From positions 1 through 64,000 of the forward strand of contig CALMTC010000011.1 of NCBI GenBank assembly GCA_937872535.1: DNA of 64,000 nt, in the 5' to 3' direction. This DNA is from an uncultured bacterium. GTDB taxonomy: Bacteria; Patescibacteriota; Gracilibacteria; Absconditabacterales; Absconditicoccaceae. The notes beneath the pieces were generated by a model. That model did not search any database. It saw nothing but the letters and a program-made list of their open reading frames with translations, and was not told where the DNA came from. Position numbers and translations under genes: made by a program. Positions 34,601 to 44,836 of the stretch are shown piece by piece. Every line of letters starts with the position of its first letter. Within the stretch, counting starts at the first letter, position 1.

Positions 34601-37600
34601 TCTATAGCTCAAGGAACAATAGAAATAGTTTGAGGTAAAATAATACAAGCCTGTCCATCACAGATTTTGACATCCAGCATCAGTAATCAAGCTTTCTTAG
34701 TAGCCAAATCCAGATCAAGTAAGAGCGGCTGAGAAAACAAATCAACATCGCTAAGAGAATAAGATTGCTGACAAAGATTTTTAGAATTGATAACTATACA
34801 ATTATTTCAAGTAGAAGAAAAACTAATATCTACAGAGCCAAAATCTTGACTACCAGCATTGAGTCCGAGAGAAAAATATTTTTTCTGTTCATAAGATTCT
34901 ACAGGTTCTACATAAAAGTTATCAGCGACTTCAAGATCAGGCACCAATCCATCAAATTTTTGCATAAAGCGAGGATTGATAAAATCCCAAATACCTTGAA
35001 GCTTATTTTTTTGAACATCAGAAAGACTCAAAAGTAAATTTTCATTATCAGATTTTGCCTGAGCAATACGACTCCATTGATCAGAAAACTTACCAATATT
35101 TAAAGCATAGTCTTGTATTTCTGATCATAAATTTTGAGGATTTTGATCTACTCAACGAAAAATACTTCCCAAAGCTTTGATAGCATCAGTTACAAAAACT
35201 GGTCCTTGAGAATTTTTATAATCAATAGTCAGAATTTGAGTTTTTAGAGTTTTTTTAAGCCAACATTTTAGAGCTTCTGGCCACTTATCCAGAGAAACAC
35301 TTCAGTCAGCGTCTAAAGAACATTCTGAACGATCTTTTTGAATTTCTAGATCTAAATCGTCATTAATTCTAGGAGCTACATCTTGATCATAACGAGCTTG
35401 AGCAGATTGAATTCTTTGAATAAATGACGGCACTTGAGACTCATCCTGAATATAATCAAATCCATCAGAATTTAAATAAGCCAATTCATATCATCAACTT
35501 TGATAAAAAGCATTACGCAAAGCTATTGTCCCAGAAGACAATCAATCATTAAGACCATACTGAAGATATCTCATCACATGAGAAATTTTTGGATTAAGAT
35601 CAAAAGATTGTTTTTTTGCTTCTAAGTCATCAATCACACCTGTCGATGAAGTTTTTTGAGACCATCAAAGATTTTGATAGTACAAAAAGTAAGCAGCGTT
35701 ACTGATAGTTTCTTCACCGAGAGTATCAATAAAATAATCCACCGGCATCAAATTATAAGTACGATTTGGTGTAGCCAAAGGATCAGACACAGAAAGAAAA
35801 TCAAAAGCAGATTGATTTTGAGTATAAAAATTTTGGCGTTTCGCTTGCTGTTGAGTAAGAGATGAATTATAAAGAACAACTTTTTTTCTTAAATAATCCT
35901 TAATACTAGAGTTAATTTCATCTGGAGTTTTAAGAGTCTGTACCAAACCATCTCTTTTAAAAACCTCTACATTATACAAATTTGGATAAACAAATTTCAC
36001 TAAGTCTCAACCAATTCATTGAAAATTAACATATCTAACACTATCAACTGGTCTATCACTAGTATACAAATTCATACCAGTTATTTGAGCAACCGTAGGA
36101 GCTTTCATTTCATTTCTCGTATCAAAAGTTTTATAATCATACTCATAAGTATTTTTATAATTTCATCAAATTGTTATAGTTCCTCCAAGAACAGAAACTT
36201 GAGCACACTGATCATCTCTTACTGTTTGATTAAAGGAAGTTCAGTTTACTTTAATAGTTACCTTTTCACCATTATCAGGAAATTTATTTTTAAAGATATC
36301 AAAAAATTCAACATCACTATAGGGAATTCTACCATCTATTCTCTCTTGAGGAAAACAATATGAAGCAACTACTTCTTCCCCTGGAGAACTAAAACTTAAA
36401 GTCAAAAAATCAAGCGGGTCATTAACTGTCTTATAACCATACTGTAATTTTATTCTCTGGATACTGGAAAAATCTTTGTAGCCCAAATATGAATAACCAG
36501 TAGTAACTTCACCTCAGACAGTAAGTGGTCCATCGAGAGAAGATACTGTTCTTGAAGGTCAAATCAATTTAGCTCCAGCGATATCGTAAATCGGCCCTCC
36601 AGCCAATCCAGCAGGTGAACTAGTCACAGAAGGATTTCGAGTATATTTATAATCAAAGTTTTTTAGCGAAAGATTCCCATCAAAACCTGTGATATTAAGA
36701 GGAGTTACTCCACCCCAATAATACCAAAGAAATTTATCCATAGCCATAACTTGAGATTGACTACCATAGTCACTAGAACATTCAGCAGGTGGAGCTGGAG
36801 TGAAAGATCACTGATCTCTAATCTGACACTCTTGATAACACTCATTGAGTCAGTTCGGATCTTGTCTCGAATTATAGACAGCAATATCATCTTTAGATTT
36901 ATCAAAATTATATCACTTATGAGCTTCGATTTGTCTATCATTTAAGCCATAAGAAGCACCTACAGACCAAAGAGAAGAATCAGTTTGAACATCACTTCCA
37001 GATATAATATCTTCGCCAGTCAAAACATCCAGAGAAGAAAAATTTTTATAACTACCTCTATAAATCGAAAGATCCTGAACACTATTTACATCAGAAGCTC
37101 TTTTTCAAAAATAAAAGTTTTCATATCTTCCTTCTAAAAGCAACTCTCAAAAAGTACAAGCTATAAAATTACTTCCCTGTACTCTATTTTTATATTTTTC
37201 ATAAATCGTCAGAATAGGAATTTTCATAAAATATTTTTCCTGCTGAATTTTATCATCCAAAGCTTTTTCAAGCTTCATCGAAATTTCAGTAAGTGGCTGA
37301 GTAAAATCCTGCTCAGCTCAAAAATTTCATAATAAAAGTGCATCTTTAGAAACAATTTTTTCCAGATGCGAATCAAACTGCTTATATCTTCCACCAGCTA
37401 AAATATTGTCTCTAGCACGGCTCAAGGATAAAGTTCAAAAATTCTCAGAATAAGGTTTTACAAGTTCAGAAACCATTTTTTTGAGAAATAAAGTCGGTGT
37501 AGCTTGTGATGAAGTGGTAGCTGGCATCTGAGAAGCAGCAGCATTCATCGTAGTCAAATACTGAGCAGCCATCTGACTAGTTGGATCAGTTCATTGTGTA

Positions 37601-38406
37601 TCAATAGAATTCAAATCAGTCATCAAAGCCGAAACTCCATCACCACTAGGTCACTTAAAATAATCAGGAATCAAATTAGTAAATCTATGAAATCAAACAT
37701 CTTCAGAAAAAAGAAAATTATGAATATAGTAAGGTAAATTAGCAGAATTAAAACTTTTTTTAAGTTCTACAAAATCATCATACCAAATAGCTTTATCAAT
37801 AAAAGCAGCCGGCTGAGCAGCATATTTTCTTAGTTTTTCAAAATAATCAAGATAAGCATTTGTTCAGCTTCCAAGTTGAATCAATCAATGCCAAATTTCT
37901 GGTACACTATAAGGTTTATCATTATATTCAAAAAACTGGCTCTTTTCATCGTAAACATATTTTTGATCACGAAAATCTACATAAGGAAAAACTGAAGGGA
38001 AAATAAATCAATTTTTTTTAACAACAGGGAGTGGCATATCACCTATCAAGACAATACCGACTAAATCACTAGTTTTATCTTTCACTCATTCAAAATACAT
38101 ATTTTCCAAAATCTTCACAATATCTTTTGCCTTAAAGTTTTTTTTATCCAAAGGCAATACCAAAGCTTTTGAATCAGAAAACTGAGATTGAAGATAATTT
38201 CTTGCATACCAAACTATTTCTTTTTTCAAAGATAGATCATCATAAAGATCAGCATCAACTACTACTGCTATAAGATGGTTAGGTGATATAGTTGGTTCAG
38301 CATTAGCAAATTTTGGCACAAAAAGAAATACATTAAGTAGCAAAGAAGCCACATAAATAGCCAAAAATGAGCTTATAGTTCTTTTATCAGAGAAAAAATA
38401 AAACAT
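25681..38406 (-). CDS. Giant secreted surface protein, about 4,241 aa
   Basis: One frame stays open for 12.7 kb when TGA is Gly; all the standard-code fragments share the same phase. A signal peptide ends FANA-EP near residue 37. Residues about 40-150 (VVVDADLYDD ... IVLIGDMPLPVV ... FPYVDF) loosely recall the fold of C25 peptidases, but no catalytic dyad is evident. Residues about 1950-2310 hold VCBS/FG-GAP calcium loops (DFNADGQKDLAI, DVDGNGYPDLLV, DMDLDDKLDII) and an EF-hand DFNNDGTVSADE. Another loop, DVNKDQKNDLVM, is near residue 3672. A Pro-rich rod (residues about 3135-3270) and Ig-like strands near 3940 follow. A giant adhesin or contact structure is the likely role. The start could be GTG at 38409. 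Confidence 0.85.
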
Positions 38407-38441
38407 CACCCATCGACAAGAAAAAATAAAATCCTACAATG

Positions 38442-38469
38442 AGTATAATGATGCCGAAATGAGTGTCAA
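38442..38469 (-). promoter_or_regulatory. Promoter of the giant secreted-protein operon
   Basis: On the minus strand TTGACA (38464-38469) and TATACT (38442-38447) are 16 bp apart, 36 bp before the ATG at 38406. It is the only strong promoter I found for the 18.7-kb leftward operon. Confidence 0.75.
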
Positions 38470-38555
38470 AGTATGAAAGCCTATAAAGTGAAAAAAGACT
38501 TTACAAAAGCAAAAAATAGAAGAAAAATAGCACATAAAAAAAATGATCAAAATTT

Positions 38556-38583
38556 TTGCAAAAAAAAATATTTTTAGTACAGT
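38556..38583 (+). promoter_or_regulatory. Promoter of the MscS pair
   Basis: TTGCAA (38556-38561) and TACAGT (38578-38583), spacer 16 bp. The -10 region TTTTTAGTACAGTTA also occurs before asnS at 12870-12883. Confidence 0.65.
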
Positions 38584-38592
38584 TATGAAAAA

Positions 38593-38606
38593 TTTATTTC
38601 TCTGGA
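38593..38606 (+). promoter_or_regulatory. U-rich leader element before the first MscS gene
   Basis: TTTATTTCTCTGGA lies about 10 nt after the -10 box and 4 nt before ATG 38611, so it occupies most of the short leader. Confidence 0.5.
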
Positions 38607-38610
38607 AAAT

Positions 38611-39588
38611 ATGAACACACAAACTGCAACAAATATAGCAAAAACAGCAGCAGATGGTACAAGTAGCGTCGTAGAAAATAACACTTGACGATTAGAACAG
38701 TATATCGGCGATGGACTTTTTGCATTTTTTGTAAAATTTGCAGGAGTTTTTGTTGTTGTCGTAGTGATGATTATGATTTCAAAAGCCATAGCAAGCATCA
38801 TAAGAAAAAAAGTTATTGAATCGAGCATACTGGAAAACAAAAAATCAAGCGATAAAATAGGAGATCTTATAAGCGATGTTGTATTTTATAGTCTCGTAAT
38901 TTTCTGCATATTTATAGGTTTTGAGCTTTTATGATTTGATGTAAGTTTATTGCTGTGATGAATCTCATTTTGAATATGATTAGCTTTCAAGGAAATACTA
39001 GGAAATATGATTGCTGGAATTATGATCTTATCAACAAAAGAAATTAAATTATGAGATATTATTGAAGTTCAAACAGATTGATGAGTTTTTTGAAGAATTG
39101 AAGAAATCACTATTAGATATACCACAATCAGAACATTAGATTTAAGACAAGTTATCATCCCAAATACTACTCTAATCACAGTTCCTATAAAAACTTATAG
39201 TGCTGAAGAAACTGTGAAAGTAAAAACAAAAATCAGAATTCACTACGATTCAGACCTAAAAAAAGCAGAAAAAGCCATAGTAGATTGATTAAATTCACTA
39301 GAGTTTACAGTAGATAAAGACAAAACAAAAGCTGTGCTCACAGAATACTGAGACAGCGAAATAATTATGACATGAATATTTTTCTTCAATCCAAATGCTT
39401 GATTATTACTAGAATATGCAGTCTGAGAAGCAAATCACAGAGTAAGAGATTACCTAGAACAAAATTGAATTGTCATACCATATCCACATGTTACAGTCAC
39501 AGTAGATCACAACGATACCGATCTATTATGAACTATGGTATATGCAAGCAAAACTTTACATAAACAGTCACCATGAACAACTCACTAG
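38611..39588 (+). CDS. MscS-family mechanosensitive channel (1)
   Basis: A 325-residue small-conductance mechanosensitive channel. Two or three N-terminal transmembrane helices end in the pore-lining TM3 motif LLLGGISFGIGLAFKEILGNMIAGIMIL (two segments, residues about 115-142), followed by the beta domain GDIIEVQ, with RYTTIRTLDLRQVIIPN, and the C-terminal alpha/beta domain. It releases solutes on hypo-osmotic shock. More than ten glycines are TGA, including pore glycines, so the gene is invisible under the standard code. The stop TAG overlaps the next gene by 16 bp. Confidence 0.9.
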
Positions 39589-40481
39589 CAAACAATCAAA
39601 TCATAGAATCTTCACGACAAATATTGGAAAATCCAGTAATCAATTTTATGATAACACTTTTATCTGCTGCTATATCAGTTTTCATTTGATATATCATCAT
39701 AAACTACATCACACAAAAAGTAAAACAAAGAATAGGAGAAAACTCACTAGAAGATAACGACGAATATCAAACAAAAATAGCAAATTTGATAGGCACAATA
39801 ATTTTCAATATTTTAATGGTTTTCAATGTCCTCCTCTGATTTCAAATACTTTGATTCAAAGTAGGAGTTCTCATGGGATGAGTAGCATTTTGAATCTGAT
39901 TTGCAATGCAACAAATACTAGGAAATATGATTGCTGGAATCATGCTCATAACAAATTCAAAATTCAAAATAGGAGATATTATTGAAGTAAAATCATTAAA
40001 AGTATTTTGAAAAATCCAAGAAATAAAGATCAGATATTCGATCATAAAAACCTTTGACAGAAGAAGAGTAATTATACCAAATTTACAATTTATGAATGAG
40101 TCAATCAGAACATTCAACTCAGAAAAAATAATTAGAGGTTACATAGATTTTTATGTTTGATTCAAAGATAATCTAGAAAAAGCAAAACAAATAATAAAAG
40201 ATGAAATAAACAAACACGAATACACTATAGAAAAAGAATACACCAAAGTAGCTATAAGTGAATTTCGAGAAAGTGGAATTACATTAAGAGCATTTTTTTA
40301 CTTCAATCCCAAAGGTTGAAAATCTGGATACATCATAAAATCTGAGCTAAGAAAATCGATACCTGAAATTTTATACGACTATAAAGAAATAAACTATCCT
40401 TACAATCATACTTCCATCAGCGTTGACCATAATGACCAAGATATTTTAGAAAGTATAAACATTCTGGGTAAAAATATATAA
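39573..40481 (+). CDS. MscS-family mechanosensitive channel (2)
   Basis: A 302-residue paralogue of the preceding channel. The pore motif is VLMGGVAFGIGFAMQQILGNM (two segments), followed by KIGDIIEVKSLKVFGKIQEI and RRVIIPN. The start ATG lies inside the end of the first gene in another frame, so the two are translated from one message and may be coupled. The shared pore motif but otherwise low similarity suggests an old duplication. Ends TAA just before a bidirectional terminator. Confidence 0.9.
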
Positions 40482-40524
40482 AAAAATCTGGAACCGAGTT
40501 AATCTCAGTATCCAGATTTTTTTA
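40482..40524. terminator. Bidirectional terminator between the MscS pair and recA
   Basis: AAATCTGGA (40484-40492) pairs with TCCAGATTT (40511-40519). A runs precede and T runs follow the stem, so it can end transcription from both sides. Confidence 0.8.
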
Positions 40525-40528
40525 TAGA

Positions 40529-41581
40529 TTATTCATCACTATCATCAGCTTCCGTCATATCTTCAAGAACTTTTTCATCAACCACTTTTTTTCACATTCT
40601 AATTTCTTTAATTTTATTTTGAATATCAGTCTCCAAAGCTTTTCTAACTTTTTCATCAGTAAGAACCAAGTTCATAGCTTTTTCTTTACCTTGAACTTTT
40701 TGTCCAGCTACAGTATAAAAAGCTCAAGCCTTAGAAATAAGACCAAAAGCAGTTCAAGCTTCTACAATATCGAGAGCTTTATCAATACCCTGTTTCCATT
40801 TTACAGCAATTTCACAAGCTTTGAAAGGAGCAGAAATTTTATTTTTTACAATTTTTACTTTTGCATAATATCAAATTTGCTCTTTTTCTTCTTCTATTTT
40901 TTCTCACTTTCTAATTTCTAGTCTTTGAGAAGCGAAAAATTTCAAAGCATTACCTCAAGTTGTAGTTTCTGGATTACCAAACATAATTCCTATTTTCATA
41001 CGAATCTGGTTGATAAAAATAACCGTAGTACCAGTTTTTGAAAGTATTCCAGTCAATTTTCTCAAACCTTGAGACATCATTCTCGCTTGAAGTCACATGT
41101 GAGAGTCTCACATATCTCATTCTATTTCAGCTCTTGGTACCAAAGCAGCCACCGAATCTATAACAATAAGTTTCACAGCTCCAGTTTTTGCCAACTCTTC
41201 AGCAATCTGAAGTGCTTGTTCTCAGTGATCTGGTTGAGATAACAAAAGATTATCAGTATCGACTCAAAGTAATCTAGCATAATGAGGATCCAAAGCATGC
41301 TCAGCATCAATAAAAGCTGCCAATTCTCATCTTTTTTGAACCTCAGCTATTGCATGAAGAGCCAAAGTTGTTTTACCAGAAGATTCTGGACCATAAATTT
41401 CTACAACTCTTCCTTCTGGATATCCTCCACCGAGAATAACATCCAAAATATAAGATCAGCTATGAAAAGTATTAACAAGTCAGACATTTCAGCTGTCTCA
41501 CATTTTCATAATAGCACCTTTACCAAATTGTTTTTCAATGTTTTTTAAAGCTTCTTGTAGTACCTGGTTCTTTGTAGTCAT
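40529..41581 (-). CDS. recA: Recombinase RecA
   Basis: A 350-residue RecA: homologous recombination and SOS co-protease. It has Walker [11 protein letters not shown] (about residues 65-74), Walker [19 protein letters not shown], the L1 region and L2 ([18 protein letters not shown]), and [11 protein letters not shown]. An acidic tail (EADDSDE) closes the protein. Several glycines are TGA, while the P-loop glycines are GGN. Length is standard (about 350). It ends at the shared terminator; the small lipoprotein gene lies 38 bp upstream on the same strand. Confidence 0.96.
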
Positions 41582-41619
41582 CGTTTCGTAAAAAAAGTAA
41601 GTAAATAGTAATTCGTGTT

Positions 41620-41856
41620 TTAGTCTTTCTTCGTGTTAGTATTCATATCATCTTCTACAGAACCTGTCATTTGATGTCAGCTCGATTCAAGAACTTCATC
41701 GAGAATTCTTTCCACTTCTTCGTTAAATTCTTCATCTGAAACAATCTCACCAGACATTGTCATCTCCTGTTCATCCACTTTTTTTTGTTGAGTATCAAAG
41801 CATCCTGCTAACACAAACAGAGTCAAAAGGACTGTTCACAAAAAGATTTTTTTCAT
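41620..41856 (-). CDS. Small lipoprotein
   Basis: A 78-residue protein with a clear lipobox: MKKIFLGTVLLTLFVLAGC, cysteine at residue 19. The mature part is short, acidic and probably helical (EEFNEEVERILDEVLE), ending in a polar tail. Two glycines are TGA. It shares its strand with recA, 38 bp upstream of the recA start, and may be co-transcribed. Function unknown. A possible promoter lies at 41891-41918. Confidence 0.72.
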
Positions 41857-41890
41857 GAATGATTTCCAACAGAAAAGATAAAACAACCGT

Positions 41891-41918
41891 ACCATAGTTA
41901 TTAGAAAAAAAATTGCAA
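41891..41918 (-). promoter_or_regulatory. Probable promoter of the lipoprotein-recA unit
   Basis: On the minus strand TTGCAA (41913-41918) and TATGGT (41891-41896) with a 16-bp spacer. The -10 match is weak. Confidence 0.4.
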
Positions 41919-41949
41919 TGAGTAAAGCAGTCAAAAAACAAGAGTAAAT

Positions 41950-41977
41950 TTGACAAAAATCCTCTTTTAGATATAAA
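41950..41977 (+). promoter_or_regulatory. Promoter of pyk
   Basis: TTGACA (41950-41955) and TATAAA (41972-41977), 16 bp apart. The predicted transcript begins upstream of the leader element at 41995. Confidence 0.75.
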
Positions 41978-41994
41978 AAATAAAACATAAAAAA

Positions 41995-42007
41995 TTTTTA
42001 TTCTGGT
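41995..42007 (+). promoter_or_regulatory. U-rich leader element before pyk
   Basis: TTTTTATTCTGGT, 14 nt before ATG 42022 and well downstream of the -10 box. This case shows the element is transcribed, not a -10 box. Confidence 0.55.
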
Positions 42008-42021
42008 TTAAAAATAAAAAT

Positions 42022-43029
42022 ATGACTTCAATTATAGCATCAATTTGACCAGCAACCAAATCTCCAGAAATTTTAAAAGAAGCCTTTGAAAACAATGTAG
42101 AAATTCTAAGATTTAATTTTTCTCACTTCAATCATAAAGATGCTATGGAATATATAAAAGTCATAGAAAATCTAAAAAAAGAAAACTATAAATTTAAAAA
42201 ATTATGAGATATCGAGTGACCAAGCATCAGAATTTGAGTTTTATCATCTCCTAAAAACTATGAAAAAGGAGAAATTTTTTCACTCTTCAGCGACGAGAAA
42301 AAAGCAATTGGGAAAAAAGATTTACGATGTGATTACGATCTAGAAAAAGATGTAAGAATTGGTCAGATAGTAAGAATAGATTCATGACTTTTTGATACAG
42401 AAGTAGTAGAAATTAAAGATAGCGAAGTAATATTAAAATCACTGAATGACGGTACAGTGACATCGAGAAGACATGTAAATTTACCAGGAATTCACCTTCG
42501 CTTACCAGCTCTCAGTGAAAAAGACAAATCAGATTTGCTCTTTTGTATAGACAATAAATTTGACATCATAGCAATGAGTTTTACAAGAGATGCAGATTGA
42601 GTAAGACAAGTAAAAAATTTTCTCAAAGAAAATGGTGGTGAGAATATAGAGATAATGTGTAAAATAGAAAATCAAGAAGGCATAGAAAACATAAGAGAAA
42701 TTGCCGACGCAGCAGACAGTATCATGGTAGCTAGATGAGATTTAGGTACAGAGTGTCCCTTTGAGAAAATACCAGAATATCAGATTTTATTGATAAAAAC
42801 ATCTAAAGAGAAAGGTAAAAAAGTTGTTGTAGCGACGCAGATGCTAGAAAGTATGATAAACAATCCTAGTGCGACCAGAGCTGAAATTGGAGACATTTTC
42901 ACAGCAGTAACTCAAGGAGCTGACCATACAATGCTCTCTGGAGAAACCACCACTTGAAAATATGCCATGAATGCCATCAAGACAATGAACACAGTAATTC
43001 AAGAAGCAAAAAATTATATGAAAAACTAA
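42022..43029 (+). CDS. pyk: Pyruvate kinase, short form
   Basis: Converts phosphoenolpyruvate and ADP to pyruvate and ATP. Visible: EILRFNFSH (Arg and Asn of the active site), a B domain, the catalytic Lys block FDIIAMSFTRDADGVRQV, MCKIENQEGIENI, MVARGDLGTE and ATQMLESMINNPSATRAEI (signature). At 335 aa it lacks the C-terminal allosteric domain of usual enzymes (about 470 aa), so it is probably not regulated by sugar phosphates. More than five glycines are TGA. It ends at a hairpin shared with the convergent gpm gene. Confidence 0.9.
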
Positions 43030-43033
43030 GAAA

Positions 43034-43059
43034 AAACTAGCCTAAAAAGCTAGTTTTTT
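43034..43059. terminator. Terminator between pyk and gpm
   Basis: AAACTAGC (43034-43041) pairs with GCTAGTTT (43049-43056), followed by T residues; the T run overlaps the stop codon of the convergent gpm gene. Confidence 0.8.
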
Positions 43060-43720
43060 ATATTTTTAGAAGTTTTCAATCAAGATAACCATAAATAATT
43101 GGAACTCAAGTTTGAAGTTCTAAAGAAGGAATTTCTTGATCTGAAATCGACTCAATATGCTTAATAATAGCTCTCAAACTATTTCCATGAGCAGAAACCA
43201 GGACATTTTTTCATTTTTGTATCTCAGGGAAAATTTTTTCAAGATAATAAGGAACTGCTCTTTTACAAGTATCTTCAAGACTTTCTCCTTCTGGAGGTCT
43301 TACAGAATAGCTTCTTCTCCACTGATGAACAAGTTCTTCACCATACTTTTGAGCAGTTTCAGCCTTATTAAGTCATTGCAAAGCACCATAGTGGCGTTCA
43401 TTCAAAGCCATATCAGAATAAATAGGTATCTCATTAGGAGAAAATTCATCAGGATGTAAGCCTTTACCAGACATTCCAGATTCATTATGAAGAAAAATTC
43501 CAACACGCTTCTGTTCAGACAAAATAGAAAACAAAGTTTGTTGAGCTCTAACAAGTTTTGAAGTAAAAGCGATATCAACATCAAAAGATGAAAGTTTTTT
43601 AGCGCATTCTAATGCTTCCTGAATTCCTACAGGAGTCAAAGGAACATCAACCCAACCAGTAAAAACATTTTTAAGATTTCGCATAGATTGCCCATGTCTC
43701 ACCAAGATCAAATAATTCAT
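43058..43720 (-). CDS. gpmA: 2,3-bisphosphoglycerate-dependent phosphoglycerate mutase
   Basis: Interconverts 3- and 2-phosphoglycerate. A 220-residue protein of the histidine phosphatase superfamily. Catalytic [10 protein letters not shown] (His at residue 8), [13 protein letters not shown], the proton donor region [18 protein letters not shown] with Glu, [14 protein letters not shown] and the second His in [11 protein letters not shown]. These features separate it from simple phosphatases. It is convergent to pyk and divergent from the ribose-1,5-bisphosphate isomerase, i.e. embedded among enzymes that feed or use 3-phosphoglycerate. Confidence 0.93.
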
Positions 43721-43753
43721 ATAATTCTAGAAAAAGATAAACACATATCAGAA

Positions 43754-43781
43754 ATAATAAACAACCTAAAAATAAATGCAA
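43754..43781 (-). promoter_or_regulatory. Promoter of gpmA
   Basis: On the minus strand TTGCAT (43776-43781) and TATTAT (43754-43759), spacer 16 bp. It is back-to-back with the 43785 promoter. Confidence 0.55.
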
Positions 43782-43784
43782 ATT

Positions 43785-43812
43785 TTGACAAAAAAAGTTT
43801 TTTTTGTACAAT
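43785..43812 (+). promoter_or_regulatory. Promoter of the AMP-salvage genes
   Basis: TTGACA (43785-43790) and TACAAT (43807-43812), 16-bp spacer. It probably drives 43857-47918 as one message. Confidence 0.8.
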
Positions 43813-43834
43813 AAAAGTGCAAATTTATAAAAAA

Positions 43835-43847
43835 TTTATTATCTGAA
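43835..43847 (+). promoter_or_regulatory. U-rich leader element before the isomerase gene
   Basis: TTTATTATCTGAA lies 22 nt after the -10 box and 9 nt before ATG 43857, inside the leader. Confidence 0.5.
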
Positions 43848-43856
43848 AAACAAAAA

Positions 43857-44804
43857 ATGTTTGATCAAAAAAAATTAGAAAAAATTCTCATAGTAACAAA
43901 AGACATCAAAGACATTAAAATTCAAGGAGCAACAAATATAGCAAAAGAAGCCTTCAAGATAATAAAATCAGAAACAGAAAATCAGTCTTTCAGTTCAAAA
44001 GAAGAACTTGAAAAATTTCTACGAGAATCATCAGAATTACTGATAAACGCAAGAGAAACTGAACCTATGCTGTTCAATGGCATGAAATATGCAAGATTCT
44101 CGTTTCAAAAAAACAAAGAAAAAAGTTTAGAAGAGCTCAAAAAAATTATTATTGATTCTTTTGATTTTTTTCTCAATTTGATAAAACAAGAAAAAATACA
44201 GAGAGCTGAAATAGGTTCAGAATTAGTAAAAGATTGAATGACAATTTTCACTCATTGCCACTCTAGTTCTGTCGTAGAGCTTCTTTTAAAAGCAAAAGAA
44301 AAAGAAAAAAAATTTATAGTATACAATTCAGAAACAAGACCTCTTTTTCAAGGAAGAAAAACATCAGCAGAATTAGTTTCATGAGGAATAGACACAACGA
44401 TGGTCGCTGACTGAGCCTGAGCATATCTGATCAATAATTCAGTAGAAAAACACGTAAATATTAACATGATTTTTTTAGGAGCTGATGCCATAAAATTAAA
44501 TGGAGATGTCATGAATAAAGTAGGTAGTTTTGCTATAGGGCTATCAGCATTTCATTCTCACATTCCGGTTTACATAGTAGGAAGCTTAGCCAAAATAGAC
44601 ACAGTAGACACAGTAGACATCGAAATGAGAGACAGCAAAGAAATTCGACCAGAAGCACCTGCATGATTAAAAATAGCAAACTATGCTTTTGACACGATAC
44701 CAGCAGAATTTATCACAGGAATAATAACCGAATTTGGAGTCATAAAACCATCTGATTTAAAAAAAACACTAGAAGAAAAATATCCTCGAATGACAGATAA
44801 ATAA
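43857..44804 (+). CDS. Ribose-1,5-bisphosphate isomerase (eIF2B alpha-like family)
   Basis: A 315-residue protein of the eIF2B / methylthioribose-1-phosphate isomerase superfamily. The N half is helical; the C half has the Rossmann-like active site with THCHSSSVVELLL (catalytic Cys region), FIVYNSETRPLFQGRKTSAEL, DGAGAYLI and the conserved GADAIKLNGDVMNKVGS. Two AMP phosphorylase-like genes follow directly, the classical partner in the archaeal-type AMP pathway, so isomerisation of ribose-1,5-bisphosphate to ribulose-1,5-bisphosphate is the most likely reaction. RuBisCO is not in the window. Several glycines in the catalytic half are TGA. Confidence 0.85.
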
Positions 44805-44818
44805 AAAAATAAAAAAAA

Positions 44819-44830
44819 TTTATTTCTGCA
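44819..44830 (+). promoter_or_regulatory. U-rich leader element before AMP phosphorylase copy 1
   Basis: TTTATTTCTGCA, 6 nt before ATG 44837 and 14 nt after the previous stop. There is no room for a separate promoter, which supports a translational role. Confidence 0.45.
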
Positions 44831-44836
44831 AAAAAG

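Larger units (their letters stand above)
38407..38610. other. Divergent promoter region, no gene
   Basis: 200 bp separating the giant-protein operon and the MscS pair. It carries one promoter for each direction (38442-38469 minus; 38556-38583 plus). Two short Lys-rich open frames at 38459 and 38473 overlap the promoters and are not credible. Confidence 0.6.

Noticed and set aside
37900-38290. An active C25-type (gingipain-like) peptidase at the N terminus of the giant protein
   Set aside because: The IVLIGDMPLPVV segment resembles the fold, but I see no convincing His/Cys catalytic pair, so only a distant structural similarity can be suggested.
25681-38406. Reading the giant gene as a row of pseudogene fragments
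   Set aside because: All fragments share one phase, are separated only by TGA, and the same recoding restores known genes elsewhere in the window.
38459-38577. Two short Lys-rich frames (starts at 38459 and 38473) resembling a small basic ribosomal protein
   Set aside because: They overlap the promoters of both divergent units, are Lys-rich only because the DNA is A-rich, and match no known ribosomal protein.
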